Assembly: GCF_040183065.1 (NCBI RefSeq)
Contig: NC_091120.1
Coordinates: forward strand, 71,822,708-71,886,707
DNA from: Periplaneta americana
Taxonomy: Eukaryota > Arthropoda > Insecta > Blattodea > Blattidae
Length of the DNA: 64,000 bases
Direction: 5' to 3'
This document shows positions 46,765 through 58,800 of the stretch, in pieces (position 1 is the first letter of the stretch; the number at the start of each line of letters is the position of its first letter). Under the pieces are notes generated by a model. It did no database searches, was not told the DNA's origin, and saw nothing but the letters and a program-made list of their open reading frames with translations. The translations under genes and the position numbers were made by a program.

Positions 46765-47420
46765 TCTGCATCCTTGTAATAGATAAATGGAGGATGGTTT
46801 GTGTTATAATATCCATTTAAGTTGAACGTGTTAATTGGCGGAGGCAAGCAATAACTCTGGAGGGTCATGGTAAATCTTATTTAGTCATCATCGAGGTTTC
46901 GAGCTTACATTTTTGTGTTGCTTAATGACATTATGCCTGAACATTACGTATAATTGTGACGGTAGTGAGATATTATTATAAGTATTTAATAAAATTAATA
47001 TACAAATTAATTTGTGGAACCAATGAACGTTGGTATCTCCGTTAGGCGTCATCGAAGCTCGTACGTATTGCCCTGAAATTGTATCTTGAATAATATGAAA
47101 TTTAGAAAGAAAAAGGATGAAATTTAGGGTGTTGTGGAGCGATTTATGAAGTTAAGGGAAATTGTATGACAGTGGGAAAATCTTCATTCTTCGAATTTCT
47201 CTACCACAAATGTCATTCCAGTCATCGCCTTGGTGCAATTTAACATTTGCGGATTAATCCTGAGCTTTGGAGCTAAACTGCCGGAAGACGTTCGATCTGT
47301 TTAAACAGGAATTGCATGAATTACTTGCAATTCATTATTACTATCAGGAAATAGAGACTTTGCCAACTCGATAACCTTAGCATTCTCGATCGGCCTTGTT
47401 TCGTCTCCTCTGAAAGGAAC
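46503..47420. other. Region upstream of gene 2
   Basis: It contains a (CT)n tract at 46704-46760. No other element or gene is recognised. Regulatory sequence for gene 2 would be expected here, but none is identifiable beyond the weak core promoter. Confidence 0.6.
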
Positions 47421-47422
47421 AA

Positions 47423-47453
47423 CATATACGAGTAGGCTACTAGTGTTTCAGCG
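47423..47453 (+). promoter_or_regulatory. Possible core promoter of gene 2
   Basis: A weak TATA-like CATATA at 47423 is followed by a TCAG initiator-like motif near 47449, about 25 bases on. The match is weak and could be chance. Confidence 0.25.
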
Positions 47454-47474
47454 TTCTGAGATCATTCTACAGCA

Positions 47475-47675
47475 ATGACGGCCTCGAGTTGGTTTGTAGC
47501 GGCGTCTCTGCTAGTATGCGGTCTTCGTAGTGTCATCTGCGGACCTGGCCCCATTGTTCAAATCGAACAAGGGCCGTTAGAAGGCACCTTAATGAAGTCA
47601 CGATACGGACGCACTTATTTCGCCTTTCAAGGTGTGCCCTACGCACAACCACCTGTTGGAGAACTCAGGTTCAAG
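47475..47675 (+). CDS. Gene 2 exon 1
   Basis: Sixty-seven codons, phase 0, before GTAAGT. The ATG has G at -3. It has a signal peptide to about residue 22, then GPGPIVQIEQGPLEG and the same [12 protein letters not shown] core as gene 1. It aligns to gene 1 exon 1 without gaps. Confidence 0.92.
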
Positions 47676-49765
47676 GTAAGTGAAAGCCAATCAAAATTAA
47701 ATATTTATATATAAAAAAGGTTTTTATTTGCATCTTCTTTGCGTGAAATACATAGGCCTAACAGTGATGATATTATTTGAAAATAAACATTGACTGCCAA
47801 ATAAATTGTAACATTTCCTACGTAGGCGCTAAAGGTATGTCGAATTCATTGATCAGGACTATTTCCGTACACAATTTGTCGTCTTCTAAGTGTAGAAATT
47901 GCTTCAAATAGGTCTATTAAAATTTACCTCATTTTCTTATAGAAATATGGTAATTCTACAGAAGAACTAAACCAGAAGAGGCACCAAATTTTATTAACAA
48001 TTGCGTATTACTCGACCGAGACGAGTGGAGCCGCGGGCGTAATGTGAACTATCGCGATGACGCATTACGAATGCAGGAGCAGTACAAGTGGCGCTCCGGG
48101 CTGTAGGACTCCTCTGGCCTCGGTCGAGTAATACCACGTAGGTATAGTAAGGGGAAAAAGTATAATTCAGTCGGTTGGTGATTGGCAGTCGGCGAGCATT
48201 GAGTTTAGCATAAAGAAGACCGACAAATCTAAGTTCTCCCTTCTCCCGCTCCAATCACTTTGTTTTCTAACGGTCAACGTTCAAATGTTCTGCTTGCTAA
48301 TTGAATCAGGAATTTGCAAAAGGGACCATGTCCGAAAAAGTAAATTTTAAGAAAACAACAAAAAACTTTTTGTATGGATCTGGCTGTACGACAGTCCAAA
48401 CATGTTGATACGCAATTTAAATGTGTACATTCTGTAGGACTTGGTTCCTTTTAATGCTGAAATCCGAGAAGAGTGTATGGAGAGCCAGAAACAGGTATAA
48501 ACTCAATTTGCAAAATATTTGGACTTGGTCCCTTTTGGAAATACCTAATTCAATTATAGTTTATACATTATGTCTTTGACAACATGTGTCAGAGGAAGAA
48601 GAATATTGTTTGTATGTCTCTGAAGTCTGACTAATGTAATATGTAGCTAGTCGGCGATGTATGCAATGGAGGGGGAAAGAAACTGGTCACCCTACCCCAA
48701 TATCTCCTGGCCTAGTCGCCACATAAGTGGAGCCTTCTTGGTATCATTTGTGAGGTTCAGATAGGGTTGCCAACCCTCCCGTATTTGCCCTTAATTTTTA
48801 ACAGACTCCCGTATTTTTCTCCCTTATTTTTGCACCGTGCAAAAATTTTTATTCCAAACATTTGATTTTGCCGTGAATGATGATTGTTTATATGATAAAT
48901 TTAGTTGTTCAAGAGATGCATTAAAATGTACAATCTTTGTAGAAGGCAATACTTGCCAAAAATTGATTTTAGTGCTCACCTGTTTAAAATAAAACCATGT
49001 TAATGTTAAAAATTTGGAAAAAAAAAAAAAAAACTGGCAAGTTTAGTTCTAAGAATATCAAGTAGTAATGCTCGTACAAAGAGGGTGTTTCATCTCATAA
49101 ACATTGGACAGATGTTCGGAAAATAAGCACGACACATTTAATCAAATCAGAGCTGAAAACTGCAGTCGACTTCAACTATTACGCGAGACAAAATCTGTCT
49201 CAAAATACTCTTAATTTAAGTCTAGCTGCCAAAGTACAGAATAAAGTTGTTTATTTAGTAACTGAACAGAATAATCTGTCTATTTTATATGTGAAATTTT
49301 GTCGATTCCTTAGTCTCCCATATTTTCTTCAAAAAAAGTTCGCAACCCTAGGTTCAGACTTGTCTTCGGACAGTTAACTAAACAACTAAAACGACAACGA
49401 CAACGACGACAATGACAACGACAACGACAACGACAACGACGACAACAACGACAACGACGACAACAACGACAACAACATTATATCTTGGAATATTCCTTTT
49501 TATATAATTTATTAATCTCATTTTCATTATGGACAAGAGGCATGTAAAAGATTTTCGTTATCGCGTCACTGTTGTTGTTGTTCAAGTCTTCGAAATCAGA
49601 ACCGTGCCTCACTTTAATTGCCACTTAGGTCTTCGTCATCTCACTTGGAGTACCTAATTCTGGATCTTAGATAAAAAAAAAGTGGTGCTGACCTCACCTC
49701 ATTCTAGTGCTGACATCAAGAAAGCATGGGACTTTACCTCCATGCCCCAAAGTGTCTTCATGACC

Positions 49766-49837
<72 letters not shown>

Positions 49838-52800
49838 CATTTACAATATTTCTAATTCTAGTCACCGCGGAGAAAAACTAGATATGGCAAAGTCGCACAC
49901 GTTTCTAAAGTAGGTCAGGTAGCTACAGTACCGGTAATTATTATCTTTACAAATCAATAATGCAACTGAGATCTGCAGCTCACAACAAACGCGGTTAGTC
50001 CATAATAAAAACGAGATTAACTATAATAGCAGGACGAATAATAGCAAATGTGACACGGAAATTTACACTGACACAATAAATATAATATTAAGGGATCATT
50101 GTTCTTTGTACGCCACCATAAAAATTGGATTGCTGCATTTAAGACAGGAAGGACGGAGATCAAAGATGAACACCGTGTTGGAAGAACTGTTCCTATGACC
50201 GCTGCAGGAAATATAGATCCCTTGCATGACATGATTTTCGAGGTTCGACGAATTCCGCTCAAGCGCATATCAAAGAATTTGAAAATTTCCTATTAACGTG
50301 TCTTTCACATCATTCATTCATTCATACGAGTACATAGTTATCTGCACAAGGGCAGGTCTTTCACTACAAATCCAGTATTCTCCAATGTTCCCTATTCCCC
50401 GCCTTCCTCTTAGTCTCCACATACGATCCATGATCTTAATGTTGTCTATCATTTGATATCTTCTTCTTCCCCAAACTTTTCTGTTGTTCAGCATTCCTTT
50501 CAGTGCATCCTTCAGTAGGCAGTTTCTTCTTAGCCAATGACCAAGCCAATTCTTTTTTCTTTCCTCATCAATTTTAGAATTAATTATTCTTCACTCACTC
50601 TTTCTAGCACAGCTTCATTTCTTATTCTGTCTATCCATTTCGCACGCTCCGTTCTTCTCCATATCCACATTTAAAATGCTTCCAGTCATTTCTCTTCACT
50701 TCATCGTAATGTCCATGTTTCTGTCCTATACAATGCCACACTCCACACAAAGCACTTGTCTCTTAGTTCTTTTTACAGAGATCCACAGAATATGATCATT
50801 TTTCTATTAAAATCTTTCTTCGCCATTCTTATCCTCCTTTTGATTTCCTGGCAGCAGCTCATGCTACTACTTATAGTATACCCCAACTATTTAAAGCTGT
50901 ACACTTATTGCACTGTCTCATTTAGAATTCGCACGTTTACCTTCTTTATTTTTCTTCTGATTGTATTGTATTATATTGTATTGTACTTATTTACATTCCA
51001 TGGTACCGGTATTAGTACATCGCTTCGCAACTAGAATATGGAACATGGCTACTATTAAGATTTTTTGACTACTATAAAGTCTTAATTATAGTCACAGTCT
51101 AGTTGAAATGTGTACAGAAGAATTTTACAGTGTAATCTACTAGTACAACACAAAGGTTTAGTATCAATACTTAATACAAGACAGAAATATTCATGAAGAG
51201 TTGTTGAATGTCATAAATTCACCTACGGAATAGAAGGCGTGAGAAATTAGGTACTTCTGTAATGTGACCATAAATAATCTTATGTTTTGAGTTTGATTTT
51301 TATATTCATTGGGAGGCTATTAAAAATGTTTACTGCCATATAACGTACTCTTTTTGATAGTACGATAGACTTGCCGATGGAGTATGAAAGTCATTTTTGA
51401 CGCGTATTTATGCTATGAATTGTTGAATCAGTTACAAAGTTTTCATGATTAGCTACATAAAAGGAAGTTTATTAATGAAAAATATACTGACAAGCCATAA
51501 GCATTATTTGTAGTATTTTTAAAATTGTCCCACACGATTCCCTAGGTTTGGCACCTTTTATTATTCTAATTAGACTATTCTTTTTTGTAGTAGGAATATA
51601 CTGTTACTATCTGTAGAATTTCCCCAGAATATTATTTCAACACTCATTACCGAGTGGAAGTATGCAAAGTATGTTGTTTTTAAAGTATTGATATCTACTA
51701 TCTCTTGCATCGATCTAATAGCAAAACATGCCGAATTTATGATTTTTTACAATTTAACACATTATCGATAACCATGATCTTTGTCTTGTTTATATTTGTC
51801 TTCATCCATCGTGCTTTCGATATGACAAAATTTTATGCTACAATGGATCTCTAAATTCCTGAAAGCTGATTGGAAATGACTCATTAATTTGTCAGTGTCT
51901 AATTTCAAAGTAGCTTTTCTCTTGTTTTTAAGAGGAACTGTGGACGAAACGCGGAGCCATCATTATAAGCCCGAAAAAAATTTCTCATTCAAAAATCGGT
52001 TGGAGAGGTCCTCGTATCAGTTTTTGAGACAAAGATGGAATATTGTGACAGAACAAGGTAAAACTATTAAGGTAGTATATTATTCTTCATTAATAATTAT
52101 ACTTAGGGAAGAAATTATATAGAATCGTCGTCGTAAATTCCTAAAGTTGTGCTGTTTTACAAGAAAATGCACCCGCTCACAAATCACTGATTGCGCTGCA
52201 GAAAACTGATGGAGCTACCTTTGAATTAATTGAGCCATTCAGAGCAGAAGTGGTGTAAGTCAAAATTAGGTAATGAGGTTTCAAGTAAAAATTCTGTAAA
52301 ATACAGCGCAAAGCAGCAATTAATATGTCCTTCGTGCTATCCACTGACTACTAATAGTTTAAATAAATTCAGTATTAATTGCTATTTTGCCCTGTATTTT
52401 ACAGAATGTTTACTTTAACCCTCATTACCCATTTTTGACTTACACCACTTCTGCTCTAAACGGCTCAATAATTAGTCCCCGCATTCGTCGCGGTAAGGGC
52501 GTTGAGTTGCAAGCCGGAAGATTGCGGGTTTGATTCCCGATGGTATTATGGATTTTCTCCATTCGGACGCACTATGACCTTAGGATTTACTTAGCCTTCA
52601 ACAGAAACGAGTACCAGTTTATTCTCTTGGGGTAAAGACGGCAAGCACACAGAAATGACATGCCTATTGATATTAATGCCCAATGTCTAGGAAGATGACA
52701 ACTTTACCGTGTGAGTCTGCATGACCTATAAAAGGGATATATGTCAAAACGACAAAATTGTGAAACTTTTGACTACGTCAGCGATGTGAAGGTCAAGAGC

Positions 52801-55800
52801 ACGTAAGACGGTTCTGCGAGCGATCAAGTGCTCAGTGGTTGCACTGCGACAGCAGCAGTGAATAAGAAGGGGCGAGCAAAGTGAACTCAATTGCCCTATC
52901 ACTGCAAGATGAATTAAATTGTTTCTATTAGTTAATAGATAATGTGTTACATTCATACAAGACAACAAAAAATCAGAACATGTTTTGTAGACTGTACCTC
53001 TCTAACAAATGCAATGAATTATAAAATAGTAGGCCACGATAAATAATAAACGTAGCTTCTCCTTAACTTAATACTTATATAGTTTCAGATAATAGCTAGA
53101 ATATAATTAATTTTTATATAATTATGTAATAATTCAACTAGTAAGTATAAAACACTGTTTTCCTGTTTTAAACTTACCAATACAAAAGTGAAATAAATTG
53201 CAGGACATCGTGCACATGGAAAAATGAAATAATAGGCCTGCAACAAATAATAAACATAGTATACTTTCTTTATCTTAGCGGTTTTAGATAATGTGACCTA
53301 CCAAATTCATTTATATGTAACTGTTACATACTTAATAATGTGCTTATTATATGAACAGCACATTTGTAGAACAAATTTAAATTTCTGACTTCTCGTTTAA
53401 TATAGACATATTTTTTCTTATTTTTGCCGACACCAACCTTCTTATGTCCGGCGAAATTATGTTTCCTGCAACATGACGTATCATCTGATAATCTTGATCT
53501 TAGTCTTGGTTTTGTGAAGTTCATAAGTGCTCACATACGTGCTTACTGCCAAATATATAAATAATTTCCGCCGCAAATATTCGTACCCTGGATATATTAC
53601 ACGGTAAAGCGACTTCCAACTTGGCCCTGTTCACAGAACGTTTCCTGGTTTAACCAAAGGATATCACAACGGTAAGGAACATCGTCAAACTAAAATCTAT
53701 GGACAACGTATCTTGACAATTTTTAGACAGAATTCGTAACGAGTCTACGCTATTAGCATCATACTCTTTTTGTACTTTATTCTGTAAACTTAAAATGCAG
53801 TGCAGTGAGGAAGAATCTCTACAGTGCATTAAACATATATTTATTAGGCCTACTATTTAATGTCAATAAAACAACAAAGTTTCAATGCATCATTATGTAC
53901 ATCAATTAATAATTTTAGACGTTTCACATTGCTTCTCTTTGTAGCTAAATGCTTTCCATATATCAAACAAAGAACATTATCTCCTCTTTCGTTCATACGA
54001 AGTCAAGAGTTCCGTCAGCCTAAAACTTACTGAACGACTTCTTCCTCAATGTACAACCCTTGAGTTCACCAGTGACTTGCATCTGAATAGCGCATACGGG
54101 CCATGAGGCATGCTTGCGCTCTGATTGACATCACTGGACTACGCAGTCTTGATGAACTTGAGTTCATCATGTGTTGCAGGAGCCTGAGCCGCCCCTGCCC
54201 TGGAAGGGCGTGTGGAATGCAACTGAACCAGGCAGCATGTGTCTGCAGTGGATGAGAGTGCATCCGCCAAACTATGGCAAGCAGAACCCGCTCGTCGGCG
54301 ACGAGAATTGCCTCTTTGTCAACGTGTACACACCCAAGGTAAACATGTGCTTGTTATTACTACTGCTAAGAAAATTATGATGAAATCATATTTTTTCATA
54401 ATGTTACAGGTAGACTCGCACAGCCAGTTATTCTAGGTTGTCTAGTACCAAGTTATATTGCTTGCATACCGTTCCTGTAGATCCGACGCGAATTCGAACC
54501 CGGTTGAAGAATAGGCCTCTACAGAGCCAGTGTATATTGGAGAGTACCGCATTCTTTTGATCTGACAAATGCCGACGTGGCGATTATATTTACTTCAGAG
54601 GAGACTCAGAACAACGCAAGACTTACATAGGAACACAGGTTTCTAGTGTGATATTCCATTGTTATCTTGAAGACTGGCGTGTTGTGCAGTTAACTGCCCT
54701 CAAAGGTCAGAAAAAAGTCAGATTGTTTCTGCTGCCTCAGGAAGACAGAAATAAAGAAAGAAGTAGATAAACAACATCAAAAGAAAATATATCTCAATGA
54801 TTAATTTTCCCAATGACATAATATTTATAATTGTAAATATTAAGGTCGGAAGCCATTCCAAACTGGTATAATACTGGCAACAAAACAGTTCTTGATATTC
54901 AAGAAAGTTGTCTTAATAAAGCGAACTTAAAATAGACTCTGATGCATGCAGGATGCGTTAGAAAATTTATTTTCTACTGTCCGTTCCAGAAATCCAATCC
55001 TAAACGCAGAAAAAGTTTTCAGAAACAAAAGTAAAACGTTGGTAGAAAATGAGTTGACACTAAAGACTTTGATGTCTGTATTCATAAACAGTTCAAATCA
55101 TACGTTCCCAACTTGTCATAATATTTTTGAAAAAGTCTTATCACTGTATTTTAGAACTAGAATGCATTTATTGTTAAGAAAATTGTCTGTTATTGTACAG
55201 CAAATGCACTACAACAATCTGCTAAATGTGGCAGTTGAAGTGTTGGTATGAGAATTGCACTAGAAAATTGCTCATTTGATCCCTATTAAAATGGACAAAA
55301 CATAAATAGTGATGTGTTACCTCTAATGAGTCACTTCACTATGATAATACTGTTTATTAATCGAAGTCTCCTGTATTCAATAAACCACAACAACATGTAT
55401 GATATTGCCTTTAATCACCTTCGTTCTAACATTACTGCATAGCTTCTGTGCCGAGCAAGAAGTAGGCTAAATATAAACCGTCGCCGCCGAGAATGCGGTA
55501 CTCTCCAGTATACACTGATTCTGGACCTACGGATATTAGAGCGACAAAATGCGATTATTTTTTGTTATTGCTATTATTATTGAACCAATTTTAAACCGTA
55601 TAATATATATGTCTCTGTAAGGAAGGTATTAAGAAGAAGAAGAAGAAATAATAATTTCAATTGCATAGAACACGGGTGTCCAAACGCCTATAGAACCAGG
55701 AAATATTCACGTCAAGCATGCTCTGCTAAGGTCAATAACTTTCTATATCAAATAGGAAAAACGACCTTAAAGAATAAAAGCTGCGGGTTGCTTACGCCAG

Positions 55801-58800
55801 GGGTTACCTCGTATGAGTTACAATTGTACATCTATGGCATAGATCACAATCCGCACTTTAAGTGCATGCATATACGAGGGTTGTTTGAAAAGTTCATAAT
55901 CTACTATAGAAATTAAACTAGGATTATTCTGAAACAATCTTTAACTTATTTCTCAACATAATCCCCTCTGAGGTTCACACACTTGAACCACCAGTGCTGC
56001 AAAACTGCTATACTCTCAAGGTCTACAAAAAAAACCTTCTGCTGCTGCAAAATGTCTTCCCAAGACAAGTAAGATTTGAGCTTTAGGAAAAGAAACATGT
56101 CTGAGGGTGTGAGATCTGGTGAGAGTAGTGAAGGTGCGGCAGCAATTCGAACTGTAGTTTGTGTACTTTAGCAACAGCGATTGCAGACGTTTAAGCAGGT
56201 TTATTGTCGTGATGAAACAACACTTAATTTTTGGCCATAGTCGGCCTCTTCTCGCGCGAATTTTCCCTTCCAGTTACTGCAGGATATTTGAATAATAGTC
56301 TCCGGTTATTGTTCTCCCATTTGTTACATGTCAATCATGATTATCCCCTTAGAATCGCAGAACACGGATGCCAATACTTTCTCAGCCGATTGAACAGTTT
56401 TTGCTTTCTTTGGAGGCGGAGTATCACTATGCTTCCATTGTTTCGACTGCTGTTTTATCTCTGGTATACGAGGAAATTAGATTACAGCGGAATCCCGGCG
56501 TAGCCCTACACTTTCCTGAGTGTCGTGTTTGCACCGTCACACACAGGTTCCGGTATAATTCTCAGAAACAATTAACTGCTGAGATGTTTTGTAGAACTGA
56601 CTTCCCACGCTGTGTTCGAGAGAGCAGGAAGTCGGACGGTGGCGGAATGATGCAAAATTTCCTCGTAAAATGAGAGCTTTGTGTAAGGATCCAGGTTTCA
56701 ACAGTGGTCAAAAACCGGCTCAAAAAATCGCGCGTATTTTTCTCAAATCGAGCCAGACAATTCCTCGAAATTTGACATCGTACATGTTTTTGTTCCACTA
56801 TTAACAAACGCAAAACCCACCTTACGGAGGCTTTGGACATGCCCAAGACATTGACTAAGATTTAGCGCACTCGTTCAGTTGAGATACGCATAACCTCGCT
56901 AATTTTCCCCATTTTCAGTCAACAGTCATTCAACACCATACTGTGGATTTTTCTACGATTTTAAACTTGTTGCTGTTACTGGACGTCCACTGCGGGGGTC
57001 GTCTTTCACACTCCTCTAACATGTTTAAAGAGTGCAGTTCATTTTTTCACAGTCGAAAACACTGGAGCGGATTCCCCCAGTGTAACATTCATGTCTGCTT
57101 TAATTATGTTGAACTCATTTCCTTTTTTAAGAAATATTTTAATGATAGCACGAAGCTCGATATTTTCCATTTTTGCCCATCAATTCGGCATAGGCCTACT
57201 AACTTCAAAATTAAACTACTCAAAATATAGTTAAAAAGATAATTCTGATTTTTCGTGCTCGAACTAATGTAAAATAGTCGCTAACAATGACGGCGGCATT
57301 GTTGTTGACTACACTGTTGACACGTTTTCAATGACATCTATGTGCCAGGTCACGAACTTTTTAAACGCACCTCGTACTATCTGGCTGAAACAGGGACGTT
57401 CATTGTAGGCCTAAACAAAGACATACGTATAACAGAGATAGAGATGAACAAAACTAACTGCCGCTCTCGCTCGCTGTGTTCGTTGCAGTTGTCTTTCGAG
57501 TCTCGCCTCGTAACTCTCGTGCGCTTCGAGTCTTGCTAAATAACATTAGAAATATTTGAGACAAAAAGACAAAACAAAACATTATTATAGTTATCAAAAT
57601 GTTTTGGTTATAATATCAGATATTACCTAAGGTTATCTATAAACAGAAAAAAAAAAAACAGTTTTCAAATAAATTTACATTTCTAAGAAACATAAAACAA
57701 AACGCTAAATAAAGCGTTAATATATTTTTTTTTACTTGAGATTGTACACTTGATCTCAAACATAAGAAAAGAAAAATCTTAGCCTTTTAATAAGGGCCTA
57801 GTAATTATATAAAGATTATGTTTCAAATAGGCTAATTGATTGTTTATACATATATAACAGTTGCCAAAACAGCTAAAAGTTCAATCTGGCCTGTGAGTAT
57901 AAACAACTGTGACGATTGAAGGCTGCTTGACGTTCGAGACTCGACAATTCCCGAAGTCTTGAAACACTCACAAGCAGTCTTTACGTCAACGATGCGATGT
58001 AGTCAATATTGTCGTGTGGGTTTTCGGCTTTGCGGGCGCTGTTAGTCTTGCTTTCTCGATCGTTGTTCAACTCTAAACAGAGACAATAACATTTGAAAAC
58101 ATGTTAAGAGATTAAATTCGAAAGACGCTTATAAAATAAATTGTTTATTTTAATTTTAAGTGAAAAAATACGAACATGCTAGACTCAGAACACATACAAA
58201 GAATATAACCAATAACTTTCCTTTTTGGCAACCATCGTAGATCAGGCCCTGCTGATCCAGATCTGTGCTCTAGCGTGGTTTCGATTCCTGCTTAGGCTGA
58301 TTACCTAGTTGTGTTTTTTCCGAGATTTTCCCAACTGTAAGGCGGGTGTCAGGTAATGAGAGAACAGAATTTTGTAGATGGTGGTTGCAAAAGTGCTTTG
58401 ATACTTTAGTTTCTGTTGGGTATCATTTTATGCACTTTTTCAATTCTTTTATTTAAAAATTTAACATCATATTACACTTTTGTAACAAACATAAAAATCC
58501 GTTTACCTGTTTTAATAAAAACTGATGGTTGAATGCAGTGGCGTAAGCAAAATTTTGTCGAAAGTGTGTGGGGGGGGGGCGTCATTATTAAAACTGTTTA
58601 TTGTCGGTATTTTAAATTTTGTGTATTATTATTATTATTATTATTTAGTAGTAAGTTAGTAGTATGTTACGGTGTATTTATTAATATTAAGATTAATATT
58701 AATGTTCTAATAGAACATATTCATGAATATGCTTATAAAATCTTTGAAACGTAATTTTTTCACAGCCACCTAATTGTTAACAAATTTTAACTTCTCTTTA

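Larger units (their letters stand above)
47676..54179 (+). other. Gene 2 intron 1
   Basis: It contains a short palindromic element, a retro-repeat with a nested hAT, microsatellites (49390-49474, 49769-49834), a mariner fragment, a LINE nested in a LINE, a Harbinger-like MITE and a SINE. Bases 52745-54179 show nothing recognised. Confidence 0.85.
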
